From CBDDKZ01 sp965230415 (lineage in GTDB: Bacteria > Bacteroidota > Bacteroidia > Cytophagales > JAAEPT01), in NCBI GenBank assembly GCA_965230415.1, contig CBDDKZ010000005.1, positions 2,542,001-2,606,000 of the forward strand: a stretch of DNA of 64,000 bases, in the 5' to 3' direction. How positions within the stretch are numbered: position 1 is the stretch's first letter; every line of letters begins with the position of its first letter. The notes beneath the pieces were generated by a model. That model did not search any database, had not been told where the DNA came from, and saw only the letters and a program-made list of their open reading frames with translations. Shown one piece after another: positions 33,841-43,527 of the stretch. A program made the translations under genes and the position numbers.

Positions 33841-35034
33841 TCATCCCAATCTACCGGTGCTTGCCATGAAAATATCTGCCGTGTTTAGTTTTTCGATCTT
33901 TGCCAGCAATTCACTAAGCTTAATGGTACCGATAATGTAGTTGTAAGCTTTGCTCGTGTATCGTGCACTAATGTTGCTAAAATTAAAATGATTGACGTTT
34001 TTTTCGTCGTAAAACCTTAAGTAGACTTCAATTTCGAAATCGGTACTATAACTTAAGTTTTGTTGATTGACGAGTTTTTTATATTCATACTTATAATCAT
34101 AGCATAAAGCGGAAATGTCTGCAAACATGGCAAATCCTGTTGGGTGTCCACCTGCACCTTTTCCCTGGAAAAATTGGTCCTGAGAAAAGGCAGCTTCGAT
34201 TTTTACGGCATTGTCTTCAAAATTTACGTCATAAAACTCGTTACCGGGAAACACAAATTGAGGGATAACATAGATGGCTATTTTATCGTCTCCGATTTTT
34301 CTGATGGTTGCAATTTGCCTTACCAGTGCACCACGTTCCTGCGCATATTCAATGTCATATTTGGAAATATATTGAATTCCATGAACTACCACGTCCTTTG
34401 GTGATACGATAATACCGTAGGTGTGCGTGGCGATAATTAGCAATTTGTATAGTGCGTCATACCCCACAATGTCGAGCGTCGGATTGTTTTCAACAAAACC
34501 AAGGTCTTGTGCTTGTTTGAGTGCCAGGTCATAGTCTTTGTTTTCACTGAAAATTTTAGTGAGAATAAAGTTGGTAGAGCCATTAAAGATTCCTGAAACT
34601 GAATTCAGGAAATCATTATCATAAAACTCTTCTAAAGTTCTAATGATAGGTATGCTGGCACAGGCAGATGCTTCGTAAAGTAAGGAAGTTCTGTTGACTT
34701 TTTGAATTTCAATCAATTCTTCCAGGTGTTCACTTACCATTTTTTTGTTGGAGGTGACAACGTTTTTGCCATGTTCCAGTGCATATTTGCAAATGTCAAA
34801 AGCAGCATCCGCATCGTCTATAGCTTCTACAATGAGGTTGATTTGTGTATCATTGAGTAAATTGTAACGATCAAAAGTGAAGCTATCCATGGCTAGGCTC
34901 CTTTTTTTGTCTTTGTGTTTAACACAAATGCCACTTACTTCAATGTCTAATGTATTGTTAGAAGAGATGATTTCGTATAAGCCTTGTCCAACTATGCCAA
35001 ATCCAAAAAGTCCGATGCGTTGTTTTTTTCTCAT
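33841..35034 (-). CDS. homoserine dehydrogenase
   Basis: A 397-residue protein. NAD(P)-binding start: IGLFGFGIVGQGLYEII. The catalytic/substrate region has VTSNKKMVSEH, YEASACASIPIIRTLEEF and SGIFNGSTNFILTKI, which are signatures of the family. It reduces aspartate semialdehyde to homoserine. There is no aspartokinase fusion, and the C-terminus is a short regulatory-like domain rather than a clear ACT domain. It is the second gene after metX, with a 1-bp gap, so the pair supplies homoserine for methionine synthesis. Confidence 0.93.
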   Translation of the reverse strand: MRKKQRIGLFGFGIVGQGLYEIISSNNTLDIEVSGICVKHKDKKRSLAMDSFTFDRYNLLNDTQINLIVEAIDDADAAFDICKYALEHGKNVVTSNKKMVSEHLEELIEIQKVNRTSLLYEASACASIPIIRTLEEFYDNDFLNSVSGIFNGSTNFILTKIFSENKDYDLALKQAQDLGFVENNPTLDIVGYDALYKLLIIATHTYGIIVSPKDVVVHGIQYISKYDIEYAQERGALVRQIATIRKIGDDKIAIYVIPQFVFPGNEFYDVNFEDNAVKIEAAFSQDQFFQGKGAGGHPTGFAMFADISALCYDYKYEYKKLVNQQNLSYSTDFEIEVYLRFYDEKNVNHFNFSNISARYTSKAYNYIIGTIKLSELLAKIEKLNTADIFMASTGRLG

Positions 35035-35035
35035 T

Positions 35036-36070
35036 CTAGCTTACTTTTACATTATTAGTCTTGTAGAACTCGGTGATGTGAGCTGTAATTTCCTTGGTTT
35101 CAATTAAGAAACCATCATGTCCGTAAAAACTGTCTATTTCCACATATTTGGAATTAGAGATTAATTTATGAAGTGTTTTTTGTTCTGCTATCGGGAATAA
35201 AACATCTGAGGAAATGCCGATAATAAGTGTGGTGCATTTTATTTGAGACAGCGCATTTTCTATGCCTCCCCTCGATCGCCCAACATGATGAGAATCCATC
35301 GCTTTGGACAGCAGGTAGTAGCTGTGGCAGTTAAATCTGCGCACCAGCTTATCTCCCTGATATTGCTGATAGCTCTGAGATTTATAGCGATCCAGCTTTT
35401 CGATATCAGTTTCCGATTGCGTATTGTGATAGGCATCGTAGTTTCTGTAAGAAAGTAAGGCTATGGAGCGTGCTGCACGCAAACCGTCTTGTCCTGCATC
35501 GGTTCGTTTGTCTTGCCATGTAGGATCTGCTTCGATAGCCATGCGCTGAGACTCATTGAAGGCAATACCCCATGGGCTATGCTGTGCATTGGTTGCCAAT
35601 AAGATGAGGTTGTTCATTAAATCCGGCCATTGAATAGCCCATTCCATGGCCTGCATCCCCCCCATAGATCCACCAATGAGTGTGTGAATTGTTTCAATAT
35701 TAAGCGATTGCCTTAGCAAATCCAATGTGGCCACTATATCACGAATTGTGAATGGCGGAAAATCCATATAGTACAGGCTCTTCGATTTTGGATTGGTATC
35801 CAGGGGACCCGATGAACCATAACAAGAGCCAAGTACATTGGCACAAATTATGAAATGCTTTTCCGGATCAAACATTTTTCCTTTTCCTACCAGCCCCTCC
35901 CACCAGTCGTCTGGCTCTGCATTGGCCGTTAACGCATGACAAATCCAAATGATGTTGTCTCCGCGCTCATTTATTTTACCAGCCGTACAGTATTCCAATT
36001 GGAAACGTGGCAATATTGCACCACATTCCATTTCAAAAGCCTGATTATGTTTAAATAGATGTGCTTCCAA
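35036..36070 (-). CDS. metX: homoserine O-acetyltransferase
   Basis: A 344-residue alpha/beta hydrolase. It has IWICHALTANAEPDDWWEGLVG, the nucleophile elbow HTLIGGSMGGMQAMEW, and C-terminal Asp and His of the triad (IGISSDVLFPI; YGHDGFLIE). It makes O-acetylhomoserine for methionine synthesis. The start is TTG; the next in-frame ATG is 13 codons in and would remove conserved residues. It is followed immediately by the homoserine dehydrogenase gene. I found no recognisable SAM riboswitch in the 255-bp upstream gap. Confidence 0.95.
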   Translation of the reverse strand: MEAHLFKHNQAFEMECGAILPRFQLEYCTAGKINERGDNIIWICHALTANAEPDDWWEGLVGKGKMFDPEKHFIICANVLGSCYGSSGPLDTNPKSKSLYYMDFPPFTIRDIVATLDLLRQSLNIETIHTLIGGSMGGMQAMEWAIQWPDLMNNLILLATNAQHSPWGIAFNESQRMAIEADPTWQDKRTDAGQDGLRAARSIALLSYRNYDAYHNTQSETDIEKLDRYKSQSYQQYQGDKLVRRFNCHSYYLLSKAMDSHHVGRSRGGIENALSQIKCTTLIIGISSDVLFPIAEQKTLHKLISNSKYVEIDSFYGHDGFLIETKEITAHITEFYKTNNVKVS

Positions 36071-36272
36071 TAGTTTCTCTCAAATAGCTCGCAATTTAAC
36101 AAAACTTCCCATTTTTTTGGATTTATTCACAATAAAACGAGAAGGGTGAAATTTGTGTTTTCAACATCGCCTAAAAATCTAAAGTTCGTCAGTAACGACA
36201 AAGAGTCGAGATTTTCAGTATTTATGTGTATAACTAACAGTGGCTTAATGACTAAGTTTTTAACGAATTTAA

Positions 36273-36280
36273 TATTTTTG
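36273..36280 (+). promoter_or_regulatory. candidate promoter -7 element for mutS
   Basis: TAttTTTG, an exact match to TAnnTTTG, 46 bp before the mutS start; no clear -33 TTG at the usual spacing. Confidence 0.45.
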
Positions 36281-36325
36281 TTTTGGTAACCTTCGGGGCC
36301 AGATAATTCTAAAAAATCATTCGAA

Positions 36326-38944
36326 TTGAGTAAGTCAACCAAAGAAACACCTTTAATGAAACAGTATTATGTCATTAAAGGGAAATATCCTGGTGCCATG
36401 TTGTTGTTTCGTGTCGGGGATTTTTACGAGACTTTTGGCGACGATGCCGTTGCTGCAAGTAAAATACTAAACATCACTTTAACGAAAAGAGCAAATGGGT
36501 CGGCCTCTGAGGTGGCTTTGGCCGGATTTCCACATCATGCTTTAGATACCTATTTGCCTAAATTGGTGCGATCAGGGCAGCGTGTGGCTATATGTGATCA
36601 ATTAGAAGACCCCAAACAAACCAAGGGTATCGTGAAAAGAGGTGTTACCGAATTAGTAACACCTGGAGTGTCTTATAATGATAATGTACTGGATGTCAAA
36701 AATAATAACTTTCTGGCATCGGTATATGCTGAGAAAGACCATTTTGGTATTGCCTTTTTAGACATATCAACCGGTGAATTTTTGACATCGGAAGGTAAGA
36801 AGTCATATATCGATAAACTACTTCAGGGTTTTCGTCCATCGGAGGTGATTTTTGCTAAAAAGCACCGCGATTTATTCGTGGAGAATTTTGGTGAAGATTA
36901 CAATACCTATTTTTTGGAAGACTGGGTTTATACCGAAGATTTTGGTAAAGACTTGTTACTTGGCCTCTTCAAAACGGCAAACCTCAAAGGTTTTGGTATA
37001 GAAAACTTAAGTCTTGGCATCACCGCTTCAGGAGGGGTATTACAATATTTGAAAGAAACAGAACATAATGAGACCGATCACATTTCAAAAATCGGTAGAA
37101 TTGAAGAAGATCATTATGTGTGGTTAGATAAATTCACCATTCGGAATTTGGAATTGGTGAGTCCACAGCATGAAACAGGTGTTCCGCTCATTGATGTACT
37201 AGACAGAACGCTCACACCTATGGGAGCCAGAATGCTTAAAAAATGGGTTTTGCTGCCTTTGAAAGAAATAGAGCCCATTCGTCAACGGCATTCCGTGGTT
37301 CGCGCGCTGTCAGACGAAGAGGAGGTATTTGATAAAATAGCGCAAAATCTGAAGCCCATTGGAGATGTGGAACGACTTATTTCAAAAGTTGCTGCGCGAC
37401 GCATCAATCCGCGTGAATTAGTACAGTTAAAACGGGCGTTGGAACACATTAAACCAATAAAAGAAGATCTTGGAGTGTGCGATGACAAACATCTCAATCA
37501 AATTGGTGACGTCCTTAATGAATGTACAACGTTAAGGGAACGCATTGAGCTGGAGCTTCAGGATGATCCACCTCTGCTGGCTAATCAGGGTAATGTAATA
37601 AGAGATGGTGTTAATGAGGAACTCGACGAATTACGTAAGATAGCCTATTCCGGTAAAGATTTTTTGATACAGATTCAGCAGCGCGAATCTGAACGAACAG
37701 GCATACCTAAAGTTAAGATAGCCTATAATAAAGTTTTTGGTTACTACCTCGAGGTATCAAATGCGCATAAAGACAAAGTACCGCCCGAGTGGATAAGGAA
37801 ACAAACACTCGTAAACGCCGAACGATTTATTACCGAAGAACTGAAGGTCTATGAGGATAAAATTTTAAATGCAGAAGGCAGAATTCATGTGATCGAACAG
37901 GAGTTGTATACCGATTTGGTATTGGCAGCAGGTGATTATGTGTCGCAAATTCAACAAAACGCTCAGTTGTTGGCAAAGCTCGATTGTCTGATGTCATTTG
38001 CTACAATAGCACAAGAATACAATTATTGTGAACCGGAAGTAAATGACACAACGGCCATATCGATAAAAGAAGGTCGTCACCCTGTGATAGAACGGCAATT
38101 GCCGGTAGGCGAGCAATACATCCCGAATGATACTTACCTGGACGATGAGTCACAGCAAATAATTGTAATAACCGGTCCGAATATGGCGGGTAAGTCTGCG
38201 TTATTGAGGCAGGTAGCTCTTATTACCTTAATGGCGCAGATTGGTTCGTTTGTGCCAGCCGCAGAGGCATCTATAGGCGTTGTTGATAAAGTATTTACGC
38301 GCGTCGGAGCATCCGATAATCTTAGCCAGGGAGAATCCACGTTTATGGTTGAAATGACTGAAACAGCGAGTATTCTCAATAATTTGAGCGACAGAAGTCT
38401 GGTGTTGATGGATGAAATTGGGCGTGGAACAAGTACCTATGACGGGATCTCAATTGCCTGGTCTATTGTGGAATACCTACATAATAATCAGCACGGTAAA
38501 GCCAAGACCTTGTTTGCAACACATTACCATGAGTTAAATGAGTTAACCAATGACTTTCCGAGAATAAAAAACTTCAATGTATCTGTGAAGGAAGTGGGGA
38601 ATAAAATCTTGTTTATGCGTAAGCTAAAAGAAGGTGGTAGTGAACATAGTTTTGGTATACATGTTGCACAGTTGGCGGGAATGCCTAATCAGATTGTGTT
38701 GCGCGCCAATGAAATCCTGACACATCTGGAAAAGGATAAAATGAAAGAGAAGACCAAGGAGCAACTCGATAATGTGCCTAAAAATAATTATCAATTGAGC
38801 CTTTTTGAAGCAAGTAATCCTTATTTCGACAAAATGTTGGAAATGATGGGGGAGGTAGATATTAACACCATTTCTCCGGTGGAAGCACTTCTTAAGCTCA
38901 ATGAAATAAAATCGCTGGCCGACACCGCAAAGGAAAAACAATAA
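36326..38944 (+). CDS. mutS: DNA mismatch repair protein MutS
   Basis: An 872-residue MutS1. The mismatch-probing Phe-x-Glu is in GDFYETFGDDA (F33, E35). The ATPase core has Walker A ITGPNMAGKSALLRQ (about 612-625), the signature DNLSQGESTFMVEMTE, Walker B LVLMDEIGRGTSTYDG and the switch TLFATHYHEL. It recognises mismatches and recruits MutL. The TTG start gives MSKSTKETPLMKQYY, in line with the conserved N-terminus; any later start would cut into it. It is a single-gene transcript convergent with the next gene. Confidence 0.97.
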   Translation: MSKSTKETPLMKQYYVIKGKYPGAMLLFRVGDFYETFGDDAVAASKILNITLTKRANGSASEVALAGFPHHALDTYLPKLVRSGQRVAICDQLEDPKQTKGIVKRGVTELVTPGVSYNDNVLDVKNNNFLASVYAEKDHFGIAFLDISTGEFLTSEGKKSYIDKLLQGFRPSEVIFAKKHRDLFVENFGEDYNTYFLEDWVYTEDFGKDLLLGLFKTANLKGFGIENLSLGITASGGVLQYLKETEHNETDHISKIGRIEEDHYVWLDKFTIRNLELVSPQHETGVPLIDVLDRTLTPMGARMLKKWVLLPLKEIEPIRQRHSVVRALSDEEEVFDKIAQNLKPIGDVERLISKVAARRINPRELVQLKRALEHIKPIKEDLGVCDDKHLNQIGDVLNECTTLRERIELELQDDPPLLANQGNVIRDGVNEELDELRKIAYSGKDFLIQIQQRESERTGIPKVKIAYNKVFGYYLEVSNAHKDKVPPEWIRKQTLVNAERFITEELKVYEDKILNAEGRIHVIEQELYTDLVLAAGDYVSQIQQNAQLLAKLDCLMSFATIAQEYNYCEPEVNDTTAISIKEGRHPVIERQLPVGEQYIPNDTYLDDESQQIIVITGPNMAGKSALLRQVALITLMAQIGSFVPAAEASIGVVDKVFTRVGASDNLSQGESTFMVEMTETASILNNLSDRSLVLMDEIGRGTSTYDGISIAWSIVEYLHNNQHGKAKTLFATHYHELNELTNDFPRIKNFNVSVKEVGNKILFMRKLKEGGSEHSFGIHVAQLAGMPNQIVLRANEILTHLEKDKMKEKTKEQLDNVPKNNYQLSLFEASNPYFDKMLEMMGEVDINTISPVEALLKLNEIKSLADTAKEKQ

Positions 38945-39007
38945 GCAACTTTTCTGTTTTATGAAGTAATAGTCCAGGTTTGTGCTATAAAATGTGCTTA
39001 TAATAGT

Positions 39008-42000
39008 TTATCGTACTACTGTTAGCCAATTTTTACATTCATTGCCATCGGGCGAGGTTATTAAAAAATAATAGACACCAGGATTAAGCCCTTCTGCATT
39101 CCAACTATTATCATATCGGTCATTGGTATATAATAATTGAGACCAACGATTATATATCTCTAACTTCCATGGCCCTGTATTTTCGATGCCCTCTATCACA
39201 AAGTACTCGTTTTTTGTATCTTCATTAGGAGTAATAACGTTAGGGAAGTGAATATCAAAAAGTGTGATTTCGATACTTTCTGAAGCGTTACATTCTTCTA
39301 CAGCAGCATTTAAGGTAATAGTGTAAGTGGCGCCATTTGTAAAATAATCTATTGGCGGAGGCACCTCGTCAAACTGTTGTATACCGTTTCCAAAGTCCCA
39401 TTGCCAATGTATGGGGATACTGCCGGGTACAATAGTAGAGGCGTTGCTAAAAATTACTGTTGGATTATTTTTACCATGAGGATTTATCGATTCACAATTG
39501 CCTTTAATTTCATAGTCAAAATTGATATCAAATTGTGGTATCGTAATTTCATATAAATAGTCTGTTTCACATAGTAAGGTGTCTATGTAAGTAATAGTGT
39601 AGGTAATAGACGAGTCGCTTCCGAGAAAAAGCGGGTTTAAAATATTGGGGTCGTTGAGGTGTATTGGTGGTGACCAGGAATAAGATAAATCCTGTTCATA
39701 AGCGTTTAATTGATCCAATAATTTGGATTCTCCATTGCAAAGTGTGTCTCTGAAAGTCTCACTGAAAAGTATGTTAGTAACTGTAGCCGTTTCCATTGTG
39801 GTGTCACTGTATTTGCAAGTAGTGGGGTTTACAGCTATAAGAGTCACTAAGTAATGTCCCACAGACGGGAAAGTGTGCGTAATGTCACGGTTATCTAGCA
39901 CGTGGATGGTGTCAGTCCCGTCACCAAAAACCCAAAAGAACTCGCTGCCTCCAATACTGTTATTCTCAAATGTATGGGTGATGTTTATACAGTTTTCAAA
40001 GCTTTCGGTATTGGCAATGATACTTGCCAGGTCGAATTTAATAACACCATTATTACAGTTGTTGCTTCTATTGGGCTGAGGATACGTTCCGGGATTACGG
40101 TCAGGTTGTGGAGCATAATAGAGAAAATCTTGGCTTTCTGCATCACATCCAGCACATACCGACTGGTAAACAATGCCTGATTTATCAAAGCGGCTCGTTC
40201 CTCCATCGACATGTTCATTGGTTCGTGGCCCTCCGAAATAAGTGCCGTAGGCAAACTCTTCGAAATTTGCGGTGAAAAGGGCAAAGTAAAAATCAGAACC
40301 ATCGGTGGTGGATTGAAATGCGTCACCTGTTATGGGCATGTCATAAGTGTATTGATTGTTAGTATAACCACTTCGGTTGTTTATATTTCCACCCCAGCCC
40401 GAAATAAGTATACTTTCACAAGAACTGACCAAAAATGCAGTAGGAGAAATATTAGGTTCTATATTGTTGGAGTCGTTGTCTGACCCAAAAACGGTGCTGT
40501 ATATGGTGCTGTCTAGTGAAGCATTTAATTTATGTATAAATTGGCCGGCATATTTGTTGGCATATACATTGTCACTAACAGGGTATATGCCGGTTGTTTG
40601 ACCAAAGAGGTATATATCATCATCTTCATCAATTTGCAAAAAATAGACCTGGTCTCTTTTAGCTGTTCCTATATAGGTGCCCGCGTTTTGTAAGTACTGG
40701 CTACTGTCTTTTTGATATTTAAGTACAATGCCATCGTTTTGCCCATTCACTTCCCTGTGTAATCCCGTCATGTTTAGATTATTACTTCTTGTTCCTCCCG
40801 CTACATACAGATCACTTAAAGAATTGAGTTGAATGGAATAAAGTGCGTCTGCACTTCTTCCTCCTGCATAGGTAGACCATAATAGCTGGCTTAGGTTTGC
40901 ATTCATTTTAAATATACATCCATCCGTAAAGCCACCTCCATAACTTGTTTGAGCCGCATTTACGAGTGGGAAATTTGAAGAAGAAGAAGTTGTCGAAGCC
41001 ACATAGATATTTCCGTCCGCATCTATATTGATGTCACCACGCAGCTGATCTCCATAATTATCAACCAAAATGTTGCTTTCAGACATTATGCCGTCGTTAT
41101 TACTACCTCCGATATAGCTTGAGGCAGTCATGCGGGAACCGTTTTCATTTAATTTAAACACAACTATGTCTGTACCTCTGAAATAGGTGTACCCTCCCAC
41201 AGGGGCGATTTCGTTACCACCGTTGAAGCTGGCGTCGTAAGCAACATCGGGATCAATAGGGAAGTTATTGGAGCCTGTTGTTGCTAAAACTACCAATTCA
41301 CGACGTTGTTCATCGTACACAAGACTTGTGGGAACTTCTGTATCATTGCCGCCTACATAAGTGGCATAAATTAATCTGGTACCGGCAGAATCTAGCTTCA
41401 ATAAGCCTATGTCGGTATGCCCACCCTGGAAATTTACCTGGAAAGCACCAGGTGATGTAGGAAAACTGCCTCTTTGCCCTCCGTTGGTTCCGGAGTTAAA
41501 TTCGAAAACAGTGCCTCCTGTGAATAAATTGCCATCTTGATCAAAACATGCGGTGTTTCCCCAATTGTCAGCTGTGGAACCCGAGTATGTCGCAAAGATA
41601 AATAAGGGGTCTATAACCAGCGGGTGCGTGTGATCATAATTTCCCAGGTCATAAGTCAAAATATTCCCCAATAAGTTAAATCGACATTCCACTACTATGG
41701 TGTCTTTTTCAATAACCTGATAAGCATAAGGCTTTTTCTCTACTAAATGTGTTACTGAAGTTATTATATGTAGATTTTCATTGTTGAGGTACATCGCGTC
41801 GGCACCTTCAATTGACAATTGAATCTTATTAGGGTTGCCTTTAGGGCTTACGATGAACTCGTGCTTAAGGGTGCCGTGTGATTCTTGTAACCTGAAATCT
41901 ATATTCGGATAGATCGATTGGTAATGGACAACCCGGTAAGCGGGTACATCTGTCGCCCAGTGTTCAGAATTGTTGCCCAAGAAGTAATTTCTTCTTTCAC

Positions 42001-42376
42001 CAAAAGGGTACATGCCGTTGAGTGTCGGAGCAATGGTTTTACTAGTTGCAGGCTTGACAAAATTGAAGGTTACATATTGCATTTTCAGACTATCGTTGTC
42101 AGAGATATGTCCATCGTGATTCTTATCAAGTAAATAACTATAGGCCTCTTGGTTGTATAGTAGCATACCAAACCCTTGTGGGTAGATGGCTATACGGCCT
42201 TCGGGAATATCGCAGCGAAATGATATATTGTTGCTCCACTGACCTTTGTTTTCAATAAATTTTAGTCCATTATAAGATGCTGATCCGGAAAACGGAAGTT
42301 GGCCATAGCAATGTGAAATGGTATGAGACGCAAAGAGAACAAATAAAAAAAGATATGTAAGGGACCGTGTTCTCAT
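39008..42376 (-). CDS. large T9SS type B cargo with SBBP-like and PKD domains
   Basis: A 1122-residue exported protein with a signal peptide ending HCYGQ (about 26). The N-terminal part starts FIENKGQWSNNISFR, the DUF7948 type seen in many large Bacteroidota surface proteins. The middle (about 260-780) holds SBBP-like beta-propeller repeats (YATYVGGNDTE, ASSYIGGSNNDG, WSTYAGGRSAD). Two PKD-like domains follow (about 800-870 with WVFGDG; 950-1030 with WQWDFGNG). The last 85 residues, from FPNVITPNEDTKNEYF, are a type B sorting domain. No porP/sprF gene is beside it. It is probably surface-located; its ligand or role is unknown. Confidence 0.88.
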   Translation of the reverse strand: MRTRSLTYLFLFVLFASHTISHCYGQLPFSGSASYNGLKFIENKGQWSNNISFRCDIPEGRIAIYPQGFGMLLYNQEAYSYLLDKNHDGHISDNDSLKMQYVTFNFVKPATSKTIAPTLNGMYPFGERRNYFLGNNSEHWATDVPAYRVVHYQSIYPNIDFRLQESHGTLKHEFIVSPKGNPNKIQLSIEGADAMYLNNENLHIITSVTHLVEKKPYAYQVIEKDTIVVECRFNLLGNILTYDLGNYDHTHPLVIDPLFIFATYSGSTADNWGNTACFDQDGNLFTGGTVFEFNSGTNGGQRGSFPTSPGAFQVNFQGGHTDIGLLKLDSAGTRLIYATYVGGNDTEVPTSLVYDEQRRELVVLATTGSNNFPIDPDVAYDASFNGGNEIAPVGGYTYFRGTDIVVFKLNENGSRMTASSYIGGSNNDGIMSESNILVDNYGDQLRGDINIDADGNIYVASTTSSSSNFPLVNAAQTSYGGGFTDGCIFKMNANLSQLLWSTYAGGRSADALYSIQLNSLSDLYVAGGTRSNNLNMTGLHREVNGQNDGIVLKYQKDSSQYLQNAGTYIGTAKRDQVYFLQIDEDDDIYLFGQTTGIYPVSDNVYANKYAGQFIHKLNASLDSTIYSTVFGSDNDSNNIEPNISPTAFLVSSCESILISGWGGNINNRSGYTNNQYTYDMPITGDAFQSTTDGSDFYFALFTANFEEFAYGTYFGGPRTNEHVDGGTSRFDKSGIVYQSVCAGCDAESQDFLYYAPQPDRNPGTYPQPNRSNNCNNGVIKFDLASIIANTESFENCINITHTFENNSIGGSEFFWVFGDGTDTIHVLDNRDITHTFPSVGHYLVTLIAVNPTTCKYSDTTMETATVTNILFSETFRDTLCNGESKLLDQLNAYEQDLSYSWSPPIHLNDPNILNPLFLGSDSSITYTITYIDTLLCETDYLYEITIPQFDINFDYEIKGNCESINPHGKNNPTVIFSNASTIVPGSIPIHWQWDFGNGIQQFDEVPPPIDYFTNGATYTITLNAAVEECNASESIEITLFDIHFPNVITPNEDTKNEYFVIEGIENTGPWKLEIYNRWSQLLYTNDRYDNSWNAEGLNPGVYYFLITSPDGNECKNWLTVVR

Positions 42377-42503
42377 AAATAAGGAAATCGTCCAATATTA
42401 AAGTATAATTCTTTTTAATATAATTATTATTATTCGTAATTTCTATCAACAGAAAAGCTTCTTGCTTATGAATTTCGTCAAAACTTTTATACACGAATCG
42501 GGA

Positions 42504-42824
42504 ATGCCATCTTTTAAAGTCCTGATAGCTGTTCTTCTTTTCTCGCTTTATTCATGTGAGCCAAGTACAATGGAGCCTATTGTCAGCAAATCTCCTGATG
42601 GTAGTAGTATTGTAACAGTTACCGGTGTACAACCGGAGCCTATGGAACCCTGGGAAATAACCGTCGAGCTCGAAAAAAATGGCTCTCAATATAAAACAAT
42701 AAGGCCGCTTTGGGTATCTACTCCTTCAGGGGAGTCCATTAAAATTGAATGGGAAACGGATAATTCGGGAAGTGTAACTTTGATTAGCAGAGATGGTGGC
42801 GAGGAAGTAGTACCTATACCCTGA
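42504..42824 (+). CDS. small lipoprotein of unknown function
   Basis: A protein of about 106 residues. From ATG 42504 the sequence opens MPSFKVLIAVLLFSLYSC, a lipobox with Cys18; an alternative ATG at 42468 adds 12 residues. The mature part is a short beta-rich domain (SPDGSSIVTVTGVQ, WEITVELEKNGSQYKTI, IKIEWETDNSGSVTLISRDGG). I do not recognise it. It is divergent from the large type B cargo and convergent with recO (4-bp gap). Confidence 0.65.
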   Translation: MPSFKVLIAVLLFSLYSCEPSTMEPIVSKSPDGSSIVTVTGVQPEPMEPWEITVELEKNGSQYKTIRPLWVSTPSGESIKIEWETDNSGSVTLISRDGGEEVVPIP

Positions 42825-42828
42825 TTGT

Positions 42829-43527
42829 TTAACTATGATATACATCGTGTAAAACCTCCAGCGACTTTACAAAATGTAGTGATTCTATATTTATAGCCAA
42901 AAAATCAATAAGAACCTGAAGTATTTTTCTTCTTTGATCTCCCAATAGGTCTAATTCACTAATTCCTGATTTAATGAGCTGGTTCATTTTCTGAACTTCC
43001 ACATCGCTCATTTCATGTGTAAATCGTTTTTTATAATGTGAGGCATACTGAGATTCAAGCTCTTCCAGGTTCTCAGGATAAACACCGAAATGCCTGATTA
43101 ATATTAAAATTAAATAAATGGGAAAGTTGATGGTGTGGTTCCCGGCACCGTCAAGTTCGATGATGAATCTGTAAAGATCACCAAAAAGCATTTCATCCGG
43201 GTGTTCGTCGTTGATGCATTTACTTAATATTTCAGCAGTGAAAATGGCTACGGTAGTCTTATGGAAATTGAATGGGATGTCTTTAAATGGGTAGGTGTTT
43301 TTATACTCGGAAAGGCGTTGTAAGCTGTTGTTACTTTTCCTGTATATCACCATGTCCAGTAACGTGAGCGGCTGAAAAAAGGCGATTTTACCTTTCGATT
43401 TCTTACTTCTAACTCCATTTACGATAAAACTACATCTCCCAAATTCTTCCGTGAAAACATGTACGATTATAGAGGTATCTTTATACTTGAGATGCCCTAA
43501 TACGATACCACGTGTTTTGCATAACAT
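42829..43527 (-). CDS. recO: DNA repair protein RecO
   Basis: A 232-residue protein. The N-terminal OB-fold opens KTRGIVLGHLKYKDTSIIVHVFTEEFGRCSFIVNGVRS, the standard RecO start. The C-terminal helical part lacks the four-Cys zinc motif of some RecO proteins. It loads RecA together with RecR. Its ATG overlaps the stop of the porZ-like gene (TAATG), a linkage common in Bacteroidota. Confidence 0.93.
   Translation of the reverse strand: MLCKTRGIVLGHLKYKDTSIIVHVFTEEFGRCSFIVNGVRSKKSKGKIAFFQPLTLLDMVIYRKSNNSLQRLSEYKNTYPFKDIPFNFHKTTVAIFTAEILSKCINDEHPDEMLFGDLYRFIIELDGAGNHTINFPIYLILILIRHFGVYPENLEELESQYASHYKKRFTHEMSDVEVQKMNQLIKSGISELDLLGDQRRKILQVLIDFLAINIESLHFVKSLEVLHDVYHS

Noticed and set aside
36071..36325. 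Possible SAM riboswitch upstream of metX
   Set aside because: Methionine genes in bacteria often have one, but I could not find the conserved SAM-I or SAM-II core elements on the minus strand.
36127..36342. A 71-codon minus-strand frame between metX and mutS
   Set aside because: It overlaps the mutS start, lacks a signal or motif, and lies where promoters are expected.
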